From Pseudomonadales bacterium (GTDB taxonomy: Bacteria; Pseudomonadota; Gammaproteobacteria; Pseudomonadales; Azotimanducaceae), in the NCBI GenBank assembly GCA_019634925.1, contig JAHCAL010000006.1, forward strand, positions 213,519 through 277,518: 64,000 nt of DNA, read 5' to 3'. A program made the position numbers and the translations under genes. Of the stretch, positions 7,111 to 16,580 are shown piece by piece. Numbering within the stretch: position 1 is the first letter of the stretch; each line of letters opens with the position of its first letter. The notes under the pieces were generated by a model, which was given only the letters and a program-made list of their open reading frames with translations, did not search any database and was not told where the DNA came from.

Positions 7111-8277
7111 TCATGCCTCCAGTCTGAACAGATCGGCGAAATTGCCGTGGTAGAACCGGTCGCGCTGGGGCGCCGGAATTTCGCTCGCGTCCAGCGTTGC
7201 GTCGAATCGGCCGATCGGGTCGCGACCACCTTCCGGGTGGGGGAAATCCGAGGCGAACATGAAGACCTCCTCACCGGCCTGCTGGATCAGCCAGCCGGCG
7301 TCCTCGTAGGGAAACAGGCTCACGCGAACGTGGCGCCGGAAGATTTCCGAAGGCCGCGCCTCGAGTCCCTGCAGCAGCGGCTCGGCCTTGCGGAACGCCG
7401 TGTGCCCCTGGTCGAGGATACGCAGGAATCCCGGCACCCACGTCGCGCCGAGTTCGATCACGCCGCACATGAGATCGGGGAACCGCTGGAACACCTGGTC
7501 GTAGATCAACGCAGTCAGAAAGTTCTGCGGCGAATGCGAGATCGCATGGTAGTCCTTGCCGCGCAGGTTCTCGCCGCCGCCGAGCCAGTCGGTGACGGCC
7601 GGATGGCCATTTGCGTGGTATTGCTTGTCGAGCCCGCGACCACCGCCGATGTGCAGCACCAGCGGCACCCTGGCGCGGACCAGCAGATCCCAGATCGGGT
7701 CGTAGTCGAGGTGCGAAGGGGAGCGTCCACCGGCCGGATCCGACTTCAGCCACAACGCGCGAATCCCGAGCCCGAGCGCATCGCGTACGGTCTCGAGCGC
7801 GAGCCCGGGATCGTCGAGCGGCGCAAAGCCGACCGGCAGCAGGCGCGGATCCGCTGCGCAGAACCGGCTCATGGCGCGGTTCAGCATCTCGGCGCCGCCG
7901 TACAGCACGTCCGGATTGCGCGAATACGCGAACTGGCCCATGGCGAACGTCGGGAACACCAGCTGCCGTTCGAAGCCGAGCAGATCCAGCGCGTGACTGC
8001 GCTCCTCCGGCGTCGACGCACCGTACGCACCCCACCCCTTCGGACCGGAGATGAGCGGTTGTTCCAGCAGGCGGCGGGTCGCTTCCGTGTCGGCGCGGCG
8101 CCGCTCGGCCGCCGCGATCGCCTGGTAGACCCCGCTGCCGCCTTTCTCGGTGGCCAGCGGCTTGATGAGTCCCGCCTGCTCCGGTCGAGCGTGTTCGGTC
8201 AGCCAGTTCACGGTCTCCATGACGTGGCTGTCGGCATCGTAGATCCTGCGCCCTCGCGCGTAGTTCTGCTCGCTCAT
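7111..8277 (-). CDS. Amidohydrolase family protein (amidohydrolase_2, TIM barrel)
   Basis: 388-residue metal-dependent hydrolase/decarboxylase of the ACMSD-like amidohydrolase_2 group. Metal-site signatures: DADSHVME at residues about 13-20, VPLVLHIGGG in the middle, and FASDFPHPEGG near residue 345. ATG 8277 is well supported by GGGAGG 8 nt upstream. Family members decarboxylate or hydrolyse aromatic or heterocyclic acids; the substrate is not predictable. It is flanked by the LLM monooxygenase (57 bp upstream) and HiPIP (8 bp downstream), suggesting one pathway in which a flavin monooxygenase product is further cleaved. Confidence 0.87.
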   Translation of the reverse strand: MSEQNYARGRRIYDADSHVMETVNWLTEHARPEQAGLIKPLATEKGGSGVYQAIAAAERRRADTEATRRLLEQPLISGPKGWGAYGASTPEERSHALDLLGFERQLVFPTFAMGQFAYSRNPDVLYGGAEMLNRAMSRFCAADPRLLPVGFAPLDDPGLALETVRDALGLGIRALWLKSDPAGGRSPSHLDYDPIWDLLVRARVPLVLHIGGGRGLDKQYHANGHPAVTDWLGGGENLRGKDYHAISHSPQNFLTALIYDQVFQRFPDLMCGVIELGATWVPGFLRILDQGHTAFRKAEPLLQGLEARPSEIFRRHVRVSLFPYEDAGWLIQQAGEEVFMFASDFPHPEGGRDPIGRFDATLDASEIPAPQRDRFYHGNFADLFRLEA

Positions 8278-8333
8278 GTGCAACGCCTCCCCTGGGTGTC
8301 GGCCTGCGCTCCGAACGGTGTCCTGCCGGCGCC

Positions 8334-9575
8334 TCAACCGCCGCTGACCGGCCGCGCCGCCGGCCGGCCGACGGCGCCCGCGATCATGTCGCGCGTCTCC
8401 CGTGTCGGCGCCTGGGTCGGTTTGCGGCCACGCGTGATGTTGAACGGCTCGGTATCGATGTCCTCGAGCACGATGTCGCCGGCCAGCACCGCGTTCTTCC
8501 ACGCCTGGTGATCCGCCTCGCCCGCGTGGAACTCGGGCATGACCTCGCGCGCGAAGAGCTCCAGGCTCGAGCAGATGTCCTCGTGCGTATTCTTGCCGGC
8601 CTGGTTCAGCAGGATCACCTGGTCGACGTTGGCGGCCTCGAGTTCCTTCAGCCGCGCCCGGATGGTGGCCGGCGAGCCGATCAGTTCGCTGCCGGAACGA
8701 CGCTGGCCTTCCGGCGTCTTCTTCCATTCCTGGTAGCGCTCCCAGAAGTTCATCGAACCGGGCTCGAATGGACCCTCCTTGTTGTACAGCGCGAGCGCGA
8801 ACTGGAAGAACGTCCAGCCGTCGGCCTTCTGCCATGCTTCCTCGTCGGTCTCGCAGCACATGAAGCCGCCCACGACCGCGATGTTGGGATTGGCCTGGTA
8901 GTCGCAGAGCTTCTCCTGATGGTGGATGAACGTGTTGTAGTAGGCGTTCACCCAGGCACGCGCGGAGTTGATATCGGCGAACTTGAAGCACAGCGCGCCC
9001 ATGCCGCGGTGCGCGGCGTACTTGATGGTGTCGAGCTGCGAGCACGCGACCCAGAGCGGCGGGTGCGGCTTCTGCAGGGGCTTCGGCACCACCGCACGCA
9101 GCGGGAACTTGAAGAATTCGCCGTCGTATTCCCAGCCGTGATTCCAGAACATCGGCAGCGTGCAACGCACCGCGTCTTCCCAGACGTCGCGCTTGTCGCG
9201 GAACCGCAGGTTGAACGGATGCAACTCGGTGACCGAGGCGCCTTCGCCGAGCCCGAGCTCCACGCGTCCGTCGGACAGCAGGTCGAGCGTCGCGACCTTC
9301 TCCGCCACCCGGGCCGGGTGATTGGTGGTCAGCTGGATGATGCCGTGGCCGAGGCGGATGTTCTTCGTGCGCTGGCTGGCCGCCCCGAGAAAGACTTCGG
9401 GCGCGGCGGAGTGCGAGTACTCCTCGAGGAAGTGGTGCTCGACCTCCCACGCGTAGTCGAAGCCCAGCCGATCGGCCAGTTCGATCTGGTCGAGCGACTG
9501 CTTGAACAGGCGGTACTCGCTGTGCTCGTCCCAGTCGCGCGGCAACTGGTGCTCGTAGAAGATTCCGAATTTCAT
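8334..9575 (-). CDS. LLM-class flavin-dependent oxidoreductase (luciferase-like monooxygenase)
   Basis: 413 residues of the bacterial luciferase superfamily, which use reduced FMN or F420 and oxygen. Diagnostic strings: MKFGIFYEHQLPR at the N-terminus, GFDYAWEVEHHFLEEYSHS (residues about 38-57), LGHGIIQLTTNHPARVAEKVATLDLLSDGRVELGLGEG (about 96-133) and the flavin-contacting region PPLWVACS. An extra C-terminal tail (residues about 370-413, rich in Pro/Arg/Gly) extends beyond the barrel. Start ATG 9575 has GGGAGG 7 nt upstream. First gene of a three-gene unit with the amidohydrolase and HiPIP. Could act on an alkyl, aromatic or sulfonated substrate; cofactor choice is open. Confidence 0.9.
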   Translation of the reverse strand: MKFGIFYEHQLPRDWDEHSEYRLFKQSLDQIELADRLGFDYAWEVEHHFLEEYSHSAAPEVFLGAASQRTKNIRLGHGIIQLTTNHPARVAEKVATLDLLSDGRVELGLGEGASVTELHPFNLRFRDKRDVWEDAVRCTLPMFWNHGWEYDGEFFKFPLRAVVPKPLQKPHPPLWVACSQLDTIKYAAHRGMGALCFKFADINSARAWVNAYYNTFIHHQEKLCDYQANPNIAVVGGFMCCETDEEAWQKADGWTFFQFALALYNKEGPFEPGSMNFWERYQEWKKTPEGQRRSGSELIGSPATIRARLKELEAANVDQVILLNQAGKNTHEDICSSLELFAREVMPEFHAGEADHQAWKNAVLAGDIVLEDIDTEPFNITRGRKPTQAPTRETRDMIAGAVGRPAARPVSGG

Positions 9576-9752
9576 GGCGCCCCTCCCGAAGTGATCTGCC
9601 TCAGGGTCCGGACCGGCACGCCTTGCGCGGACCGGAGCCCCGCATTGTCCCGGCCGGAGTGTTGCACAGGCTGGTCGGCGCTGGCCAGCGTCCCGGGGAC
9701 GGGCGCCCGACCGGACCGATCAGGGACGGCGATCAGGGACCGTTGCTGGCGC

Positions 9753-10220
<468 letters not shown>

Positions 10221-10314
10221 GGTACGGCTCCTTCCGGTGGTTGGGGCGATGCCGCCGGACGTTAGCAGAGCGCCGTGACCGGGTCCACGCGCCGGGCCGC
10301 GGACCGCGCCGCGG

Positions 10315-11517
10315 TCAGCGCAGTACGCCGCGCGTGATCAGTGCTTCGATCCGTTCGGCCGGCACGCCCGCGGCTTCGAACACCTCGCGTGTGTGTTCGC
10401 CGGCGTCCGGCGCATGGCCGCGCACACCGACGTCGGCGCCACGGATGTGGAACGGCGTGCCGACGATTTCCATGGCGCCGGCGCGCGGATGGATCACCAT
10501 GGCGAATGCGCCGGCTTCGCGCAGCACGGGGTCCTCGACCACCTCGGGCACCTCTGCGACCGGTTCCCAGATGAGCCCGGCGCCGTCGAGCACCACCCGC
10601 CAGTGGGCGAGGTCGTGCGCGCGGAACAGATCCTCGAGTTCCGGCACGATCGCCGGGCCGTGTTCGGCCATGCCGAGCAGCGAGCCGAAGCGCGGGTCGG
10701 CGATCCAATCCTCGCGGCCGATCGCGCGGCAGAACGCCGGCCAGTACTGCATGGCCATCGGCATGATCATCACCAGCCAGCGGTCGTCGCGGGTGCGGTA
10801 GCAGTTCCAGATCGGGTTGCCTGGTGCCTTGCGGCTGGTCTTCGCGGGTTGGGCGCGGTCGTAGAGTGCGGCATTGACGTCGCTCGCGAGCGCCCAGATG
10901 CCCGTGCGCTGCAGGGTCACCTCGACGTACTGGTGTTCGCCGGTGCGATCGCGCAGGCGCAGTGCTGCGAGGATCGCCGCGAGCAGGTTGAGCGCCGTGG
11001 TGCGGTCGCCGTAGCCGCCGCGCGAAATGAGCGGGCCGTCGTCGCGATCGCCGAATACGGACATGGCGCCGGAACGCGCCCAGAACGCCGACTGGTCGAA
11101 CGCCTGGCGGTCGCTGTCCGGGCCACGGGTGCCGTAGCCGGCCAGCACGGCGTACACCGAACGCGGCGCCAGCGCATGGACGTCCGTGTCGGTCAGCTGG
11201 TAGCGGGCGAGGCGTGGCGCGGTGAGATTGGTGATGAACACGTCGACGTCCCGGGCGAGCGTGTGCACCAGTGCGCGGCCCTCGGGATCCTCGAGGTCCA
11301 CGCACACCCCGCGTTTGCCGCGGTTGTCGAACTGGTAGGTGGGGTGCACGAAGTCCTCGCCGAGCAGGGCCGAGAACAGCCGCCGGTACGCGTCCCCCGC
11401 GGGCGGTTCGACCTTGATCACGTCCGCGCCGAGATCGGCGAGCAGTGCCGCGCAACTCGGCGCCGCGAGCCAGCTCGCAACTTCGAGTACCCGGATGCCT
11501 TCGAGCGGTGCGGTCAT
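10315..11517 (-). CDS. Class III (CaiB/BaiF) CoA transferase
   Basis: 400-residue enzyme moving CoA between acyl-CoA and a free carboxylic acid. The family start LEGIRVLEVASWLAAPSCAALLADLGADVIKVEPPAGDAYR is intact. The RGKRGVCVDLEDPEGRALVHTLARDVDVFITN block and the region LISRGGYGDRTTALNLLAAILAALRLRDRTGEHQYVEVTL follow; the latter holds the likely catalytic aspartate in GGYGDRT. ATG 11517 has GGGAG 5 nt upstream. A tandem array of TTGGGGTCRGAGTAA lies 18 bp upstream and may separate it from its promoter. Substrate unknown; neighbouring amidohydrolase and TPP genes suggest organic-acid degradation. Confidence 0.9.
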   Translation of the reverse strand: MTAPLEGIRVLEVASWLAAPSCAALLADLGADVIKVEPPAGDAYRRLFSALLGEDFVHPTYQFDNRGKRGVCVDLEDPEGRALVHTLARDVDVFITNLTAPRLARYQLTDTDVHALAPRSVYAVLAGYGTRGPDSDRQAFDQSAFWARSGAMSVFGDRDDGPLISRGGYGDRTTALNLLAAILAALRLRDRTGEHQYVEVTLQRTGIWALASDVNAALYDRAQPAKTSRKAPGNPIWNCYRTRDDRWLVMIMPMAMQYWPAFCRAIGREDWIADPRFGSLLGMAEHGPAIVPELEDLFRAHDLAHWRVVLDGAGLIWEPVAEVPEVVEDPVLREAGAFAMVIHPRAGAMEIVGTPFHIRGADVGVRGHAPDAGEHTREVFEAAGVPAERIEALITRGVLR

Positions 11518-11534
11518 GGAATCTCCCGGCGCGA

Positions 11535-11606
11535 CAGTTGGGGTCAGAGTAACAGTTGGGGTCGGAGTAACAGTTGGGGTCGGAGTAACAGTTGGGGTCG
11601 GAGTCA
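11535..11606. repeat. Four tandem 18-bp copies of the TTGGGGTCRGAGTAA repeat
   Basis: Units at 11535, 11553, 11571 and 11589, each CAGTTGGGGTCRGAGTAA with single-base variation (A/G at the R; last unit ends TCA). Unlike the other three loci, all copies point the same way and there is no inverted partner, so no hairpin forms. The array sits just upstream of the CoA transferase start, in its leader or promoter. Confidence 0.9.
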
Positions 11607-11715
11607 GGGTTCCGATCCTTCTACAGTCCGGGCGCGATGTCCACGTGCAAGCGTCGCGATCCGGCCCTGGGCAGGGGTATAGTCCGGCTCGGCCGGCAGC
11701 AAGGTGCAGTGGCCC

Positions 11716-12567
11716 ATGACAGTTGATCCCGATCTCCTCGGTGCCCGGACCACCGCGCTGACCCCCGCCGACTTCCTCGGCCGCGTCGGTGAGGTGTTTG
11801 CCGTGTTCGACCGTCAGGACTCTGCCAACCTCTCGTACGGCCTGCGCGTCGGCATGCAACGGTACTTCGTCAAGACCGCCGGCGCGCCGGATGCCTCGGC
11901 CTTCCTGCCGCACGCCGCGCGCGTGGCCCTGCTCGACAACGCGGTACGCGTCGCACGCTCGATACGGGACCCCGCGCTGCCGCGCCTGCACCATCGCATC
12001 GAGACGCCGCACGGGCCGATGCTGGTGTACGACTGGGTGCCCGGTGAACTGCTGGGCGTGCCGCGGGCGCAACGCGCGGATCCCGCCGCGCCGTTCCTGC
12101 GCTTCAAGTCCCTGCCGCTGCCCCGTGTCGTGGACGCGCTGACGACCGTCTTCCGAGTACACGACCGGCTCGAGGCAAACGGCTGGTGCGCGGGCGACTT
12201 CTACGACGGCTGCCTGATCTACGACTTCACCGACCAAACGCTCCACCTGATCGACCTCGACCACTACCAGCCGGGACCCTACCGCAACCACATGGGCCGC
12301 ATGTTCGGCTCGGACCGCTTCATGGCGCCGGAGGAATACCGGCTCGGCGCCACCATCGACGCCGCGACCACGGTCTTCAATCTCGGGCGCTGCATCACCG
12401 TGTTCCTGCGCGAACGGTGCCTTGCCGAACGGTCCGGCCCTGCGCGCGCGATCCTCGACATCGAACGGCGCGCGTGTCAGCCAAGCCCGGCCGACCGCTT
12501 CCCTTCGGTTCACGCGCTGCGCACGGCCTGGGAACACGACGTAGTGACCAGCGCGAAAAGCTGCTAA
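11716..12567 (+). CDS. Protein-kinase-like (Ser/Thr kinase / APH fold) protein
   Basis: 283 residues with a reduced protein-kinase fold. A lysine in RYFVKTAG (about residue 53) fits the ATP-anchoring position. The catalytic-loop equivalent WCAGDFYDGCLIYD (about residues 157-170) is followed by the metal-binding IDLDHY, and FMAPEE resembles the APE motif closing the activation segment. The glycine-rich loop is not obvious (NLSYGLRVG). ATG 11716 preferred, with AAGG about 11 nt upstream; GTG 11704 is in frame. Transcribed away from the CoA transferase and 34 bp before the amidohydrolase. Whether it phosphorylates protein or a small molecule is unknown. Confidence 0.72.
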   Translation: MTVDPDLLGARTTALTPADFLGRVGEVFAVFDRQDSANLSYGLRVGMQRYFVKTAGAPDASAFLPHAARVALLDNAVRVARSIRDPALPRLHHRIETPHGPMLVYDWVPGELLGVPRAQRADPAAPFLRFKSLPLPRVVDALTTVFRVHDRLEANGWCAGDFYDGCLIYDFTDQTLHLIDLDHYQPGPYRNHMGRMFGSDRFMAPEEYRLGATIDAATTVFNLGRCITVFLRERCLAERSGPARAILDIERRACQPSPADRFPSVHALRTAWEHDVVTSAKSC

Positions 12568-12601
12568 GTTCGATCCATCGTCGCACCCTGGGGAGGGCAG
12601 C

Positions 12602-13729
12602 ATGGACTATCCGGTCATATCCGCCGATTCGCACATTACCGAGCATCCGGAAACCTACCGCGGGTTCATCGACCGCAAGTGGGCCGACAAGGCTCCGCGC
12701 ATGGTCGACGGCGGCGCCCGCGGGGACCTGTTCGTGATCGACGGCATGAACACGCCGATCGCCATGGGCCTGGTGGCGGCCGCCGGCAAGCCCCCGGAGG
12801 AGATCACCACCGACGGCGTACGGTTCGCCGACCTGCACCGCGGCGGCTGGGACCCCGACGCCCGGCTCGCGGAGCAGGACCGTGACGGCGTGGCGGCGGA
12901 GATCATCTATCCGACCGTCGGCATGCTGCTCTGCAACCATCGCGATTTCGACTACAAGAAAGCCTGCTTCGACGCCTACAACCGCTGGATCGCGAACTAC
13001 TGCGACGCGCACCCGGAGCGCCTGCTGGGCTGCGGGCAGACCGCCATGCGCACGCCGGAGGAGGGCATCACCGACCTGCACGCGATCAAGGCGCTGGGAC
13101 TCCGCGGCGTGATGATGCCCGGCAACCCGGCGGTCGAAGACTACGACTCGCGGGTCTACGACCCGTTCTGGGAAACCGCCATCGAACTCGGCCTGCCGGT
13201 CTCGTTCCACATCCTCACCACGCGCAGTGACGCGCCGGTGCGCGGGCCGCGGATCAACAGTTTCCTGTCCATCATCCGCGGCAACCAGGACATCATGGGC
13301 ACGCTGATCTTCGGTGGCGTGTTCGAGCGCTACCCGGCGCTGCGCGTGGTCTGCGTCGAAGCCGACGCCGGCTGGGTGCCGCACTACATGTACCGCATGG
13401 ACCATGCCTACAAGCGCCACCGCAACTGGCTCGCGCCCGGCATCGAGCTCTCGAAGCTGCCGAGCGAATACTTCAGCGAACACATCTACACCACCTTCCA
13501 GGACGACTGGGTGGCGTTCCGGATGGCCGACCAGATGAACTGGCGCCGGCTCATGTGGGCGAGCGACTTCCCGCACAGCGACTCCACCTGGCCCTGGTCG
13601 CAGGACGTGATCGCGCAGCAGACCGCGCATCTTACGCCCGAACAGAAGCGCGCTATCCTCTGCGACAACGTCGCCGAACTCTACGGCATCGACCTCGCCC
13701 CGCTCGAAGCAAGAAGGAAAGCCGCATGA
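12602..13729 (+). CDS. Amidohydrolase family protein (amidohydrolase_2)
   Basis: 375 residues of the ACMSD-like group. The N-terminal DxH metal motif is in ISADSHITEHP (residues 6-16), a histidine in LPVSFHILT contributes the next ligand, and WASDFPHSDSTWPWSQD (about 319-335) carries the C-terminal aspartate motif. Start ATG 12602 follows GGGGAGG at 5 nt. Its TGA overlaps the ATG of the next gene (ATGA), indicating translational coupling with the TPP enzyme; the two may act on the same carbon skeleton (for example decarboxylation or C-C cleavage). Paralogous to the amidohydrolase at 7.1-8.3 kb but clearly different in sequence. Confidence 0.88.
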   Translation: MDYPVISADSHITEHPETYRGFIDRKWADKAPRMVDGGARGDLFVIDGMNTPIAMGLVAAAGKPPEEITTDGVRFADLHRGGWDPDARLAEQDRDGVAAEIIYPTVGMLLCNHRDFDYKKACFDAYNRWIANYCDAHPERLLGCGQTAMRTPEEGITDLHAIKALGLRGVMMPGNPAVEDYDSRVYDPFWETAIELGLPVSFHILTTRSDAPVRGPRINSFLSIIRGNQDIMGTLIFGGVFERYPALRVVCVEADAGWVPHYMYRMDHAYKRHRNWLAPGIELSKLPSEYFSEHIYTTFQDDWVAFRMADQMNWRRLMWASDFPHSDSTWPWSQDVIAQQTAHLTPEQKRAILCDNVAELYGIDLAPLEARRKAA

Positions 13730-15378
13730 AGGGCAACGGCATCACTTACAGCGGCGCGGATCTGATCGCCGATGCGCTCGCGGCGATGGGCGTCGAACTC
13801 GTGTTCGGCATCGTCAGTATCCACAACATGCCGATCTTCGACGCCATCAACCGGCTCGGCCGGACACGCATCATCGACGTACGCCACGAGCAGGCCGGCA
13901 CCCACGCAGCGGACGGCTATGCGCGTGCGACCGGTCGGCTCGGCGTGATGATCGCGAGTACCGGTCCCGGCACGAGCAACACGGTGACCGGGCTCTACGA
14001 GGCGCAGTACGCGTCTTCGCGCGTGCTGCTGATCACCGGGCAGGCGGAGACCGCGTTCTACGGAAAAGGGCAGGGCTACGTGCACGAGGCCGAACAGCAG
14101 GTCGCCATGCTGCGTACCGTCTGCCGGCGCGTCGAGAGCCCGCGCCACGTGGATGCGCTCAAGCCCGCGCTCGAAGGGCTCGTGCGCGACCTGTTCACCG
14201 GTCGCCCCGCGCCGGGCGCCATCGAGGTGCCGATCGACCTGCAGTACGCGGAAACCGAGCGCAGCGTTTTTGCGTTCACGCCGCCCCCGCCGTTCGCGCC
14301 GGATCCGGTACGGATCGAGCAGTTCGCCGAGCGGCTGCAGTCGGCGCGGCGACGGGTGATCGTCGCCGGCGGCGGCGTGGTCGCGGCCGGCGCCAGCGAA
14401 GCGCTGCAGATGCTGGCCGAAACGCTCGACGTGCCCGTGATCACCACCGTGGACGGCCGCGGCGCCATACCCGAGGACCATCCGCTCTGCATCGGCAACT
14501 ACTACCAGAGCGCGGGCATCTACCAGTCCATCGCCGATGCCGACCTGACGCTCGCCATCGGTACCCGCTTCGCGGTGGGCGTCGACGGCCAGGGCGCGCG
14601 GTTCACGCCGCCCGGCGATCTGCTGCAGATCGACATCGACCCCAACATGATCGGCCGCACCCACCGCGCCGCGCTCGGTCTCGCCGCCGACGCGCGACTC
14701 GCGCTCGAAGCGATCAACAAGGCGCTGGTGGACGTCTCCGTCAACGACGGGCAATTCAACGACACGGTGTTCGAGGCGCGCGACGGCGTGCACACCGCCA
14801 TGCGCCGCCGGCTCGGCGCGGACTACCCTCGCATCATGGACCTGATGCGCGACCGGTTGCCGCGCGACGGGCTGCTGGTGCGCGACCAGACCATCGCCGC
14901 CTACAACTTCGGCAATCAGCTGTTCCCCATCTACGAGCCGCGCACCAGCATGAACCCGGCCTCCGGTGCCATCGGTCCCGGGTTCCCGATGGCGATCGGG
15001 GCTGCGCTCGGCACCGGCAAGCAGACCCTGCTGATCCATGGCGACGGCGGCTTCATGTTCCATGCCACCGAACTCGCGACGGCGGCGCAATACCAGGTGC
15101 CGCTGGTGATCTGCGTGTTCAACGACAGCGGCTACGGCGTGCTGCGCTGGCTGCAGGACACCCGGTTCGGCCGCATCAACGAAACCGACCTAGGCAAGGT
15201 CGAATTCGCGGTGATGGCCGAGAGCATGGGCGTGCCGGCACGACGGGTGCGCAGCGTGGCGGAGTTCGAAGAGGCGCTGGATGCGGGCATGGCGGCGCCC
15301 GGGCCCTACCTGATCGACGTCGACATGGAGCATTTCGCGCCCATGGAGATTTCGATCATGCCGAAGAAGCGGGGCTGA
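13726..15378 (+). CDS. Thiamine-diphosphate-dependent enzyme, acetolactate synthase-like
   Basis: 550 residues with the three-domain layout of the acetolactate synthase/benzoylformate decarboxylase superfamily. The N-terminal Pyr domain has the catalytic glutamate in DVRHEQAGTHAADGYARATG (about residue 50). A central NAD/FAD-like domain begins near VIVAGGGVVAAG. The C-terminal PP domain has the ThDP/Mg motif GDGGFMFHATELATAAQYQVPLVICVFNDSGYG (about 443-475). ATG 13726 overlaps the amidohydrolase stop and has GAAGGA upstream. Decarboxylation or carboligation of a 2-oxo acid is expected. No regulatory small subunit is nearby, so it is probably not the biosynthetic IlvB. Confidence 0.88.
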   Translation: MKGNGITYSGADLIADALAAMGVELVFGIVSIHNMPIFDAINRLGRTRIIDVRHEQAGTHAADGYARATGRLGVMIASTGPGTSNTVTGLYEAQYASSRVLLITGQAETAFYGKGQGYVHEAEQQVAMLRTVCRRVESPRHVDALKPALEGLVRDLFTGRPAPGAIEVPIDLQYAETERSVFAFTPPPPFAPDPVRIEQFAERLQSARRRVIVAGGGVVAAGASEALQMLAETLDVPVITTVDGRGAIPEDHPLCIGNYYQSAGIYQSIADADLTLAIGTRFAVGVDGQGARFTPPGDLLQIDIDPNMIGRTHRAALGLAADARLALEAINKALVDVSVNDGQFNDTVFEARDGVHTAMRRRLGADYPRIMDLMRDRLPRDGLLVRDQTIAAYNFGNQLFPIYEPRTSMNPASGAIGPGFPMAIGAALGTGKQTLLIHGDGGFMFHATELATAAQYQVPLVICVFNDSGYGVLRWLQDTRFGRINETDLGKVEFAVMAESMGVPARRVRSVAEFEEALDAGMAAPGPYLIDVDMEHFAPMEISIMPKKRG

Positions 15379-15391
15379 AGCGAACGGCGCT

Positions 15392-16411
15392 TCAGATCCA
15401 CCGACCGGAGGACCCCAGATCCAGTGGGCTGCGCACTGCGTTCGGCCCCTGGTTCAGTACATGCGTGTAGATCTGGGTGGTCGACACATCGCTGTGCCCG
15501 AGCAGTTCCTGTACCGAACGTATGTCGTAACCGGACTCGAGCAGATGCGTCGCGAAAGAATGGCGTAGCGTATGGCAGGTCGCGCGCTTCGTGATGTCAG
15601 CACCGCTCACCGCGCGTTTCATGGCGCGTTGTACGGCAGATTCGTGCAGGTGGTGGCGACGAACGACGCCGTCGGTGGAATCGACGTGGCGGTGGGTGGC
15701 GGGGAACACAAACTGCCAACGCCACTCCCGCGCGGCGGCAGGGTATTTTCGGGCGAGCGCATCCGGCAGTGTGACCGCACCATAGCCTGCCCTCAGGTCC
15801 CGTGCGTGCACACTTTTCGTCTGGTCGAGTTGCATGGTGAGCGCTTCGCGCAACGTGGCTGGAAGCATGGTCCGACGATCCTTGCTGCCCTTGCCGTCCC
15901 GGACCGTGATCTCGCTGCGGGCGAAGTCGAGATCCTGGACCCGCAGTCTCAAGCACTCGAGCAATCGCATGCCGCTACCGTACAGCAGACTTGCCACCAG
16001 CCAGTAAACCCCTTCCAGCTGATCGAGGATCTTCCCGACCTCATCGCGAGACAGGACGATCGGAACTCGGATCGGTCGTTTCGCATGCTGGATGTTCTCC
16101 AGCCAGGGGAGATCGATCTCCAGCACCTCTCGATAAAGAAACAGCAGAGCCGAGAGCGCCTGATTCTGCGTCGACGCAGCGACGCGGCCCTGCACTGCCA
16201 GGCTGGTGAGGAAGCTCTCGACTTCCGGCGCGCCGAGTTCACGAGGATGGCGGCGCTGGTTGGCGCGAATAAAGCGAACAATCCAGCCGATGTAGGCCTT
16301 CTCCGTGCGGCGAGCCATGCCCAGGCGCCGCATTCTCGAACGCACGACATCGAGCAGGCGCGGAGGATGGCCGGAAGAGTCCGCGGGCGGTGGTTGCCGG
16401 GAATTCGGCAA
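15392..16411 (-). CDS. intI: Integron integrase IntI (tyrosine recombinase)
   Basis: 339-residue site-specific recombinase that inserts and excises gene cassettes at attI and attC. The N-terminal SAM-like domain [34 protein letters not shown] is typical of IntI. Catalytic residues are all present: R149 (YGSGMR), K177 (GKGSKDR), H280-x-x-R283 (CHTLRHS), H306 ([10 protein letters not shown]) and Y315 (IYTHVL). Between boxes lies the integron-only insertion [18 protein letters not shown] plus [13 protein letters not shown], which separates IntI from XerC/XerD. No ATG is available; TTG 16411 is the only usable start before an in-frame stop. The gene faces away from the cassettes, as in all integrons, and appears intact. 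Confidence 0.95.
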   Translation of the reverse strand: MPNSRQPPPADSSGHPPRLLDVVRSRMRRLGMARRTEKAYIGWIVRFIRANQRRHPRELGAPEVESFLTSLAVQGRVAASTQNQALSALLFLYREVLEIDLPWLENIQHAKRPIRVPIVLSRDEVGKILDQLEGVYWLVASLLYGSGMRLLECLRLRVQDLDFARSEITVRDGKGSKDRRTMLPATLREALTMQLDQTKSVHARDLRAGYGAVTLPDALARKYPAAAREWRWQFVFPATHRHVDSTDGVVRRHHLHESAVQRAMKRAVSGADITKRATCHTLRHSFATHLLESGYDIRSVQELLGHSDVSTTQIYTHVLNQGPNAVRSPLDLGSSGRWI

Positions 16412-16504
16412 AGCGTATGATCCTTGTCAGAAACACCGCCATGCTACGCGGCCGTGTTGGCCTGTAGATGAGGGCTATCGCCTTGGTGGGGATGAGAAAT
16501 TGGC

Positions 16505-16577
16505 GGTTGGACAGGTCAGAGGTTCCAGATTACGAAGCCGAGTTACACGGCGTTTTGTCGCCGACATTTAGTTAGAC
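16505..16577 (+). other. Candidate attI recombination site
   Basis: The junction box GTTAGAC (GTTRRRY) at 16571-16577 marks where the first cassette joins; the ATG of that cassette gene is at 16581, only 3 nt further on. Upstream, 16545-16563 contains an inverted pair around TTTT (CGGCG...CGCCG) and a GTTACAC box, which could be extra integrase-binding sites. A cassette promoter is expected in 16412-16570 or inside intI, but I see no strong -35/-10 pair. Left boundary is approximate. Confidence 0.65.
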
Positions 16578-16580
16578 GGC

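Noticed and set aside
11535..11606. CRISPR-like array
   Set aside because: Units are directly adjacent with no spacers.
10315..12603. A 762-codon frame covering the CoA transferase and beyond
   Set aside because: The N-terminal third is antisense to the kinase gene and reads the tandem repeat as PTPTVT; the real start is ATG 11517.
13555..13725. Upstream extension of the first TPP enzyme
   Set aside because: Overlaps the amidohydrolase in another frame; conserved sequence begins at the coupled ATG 13726.
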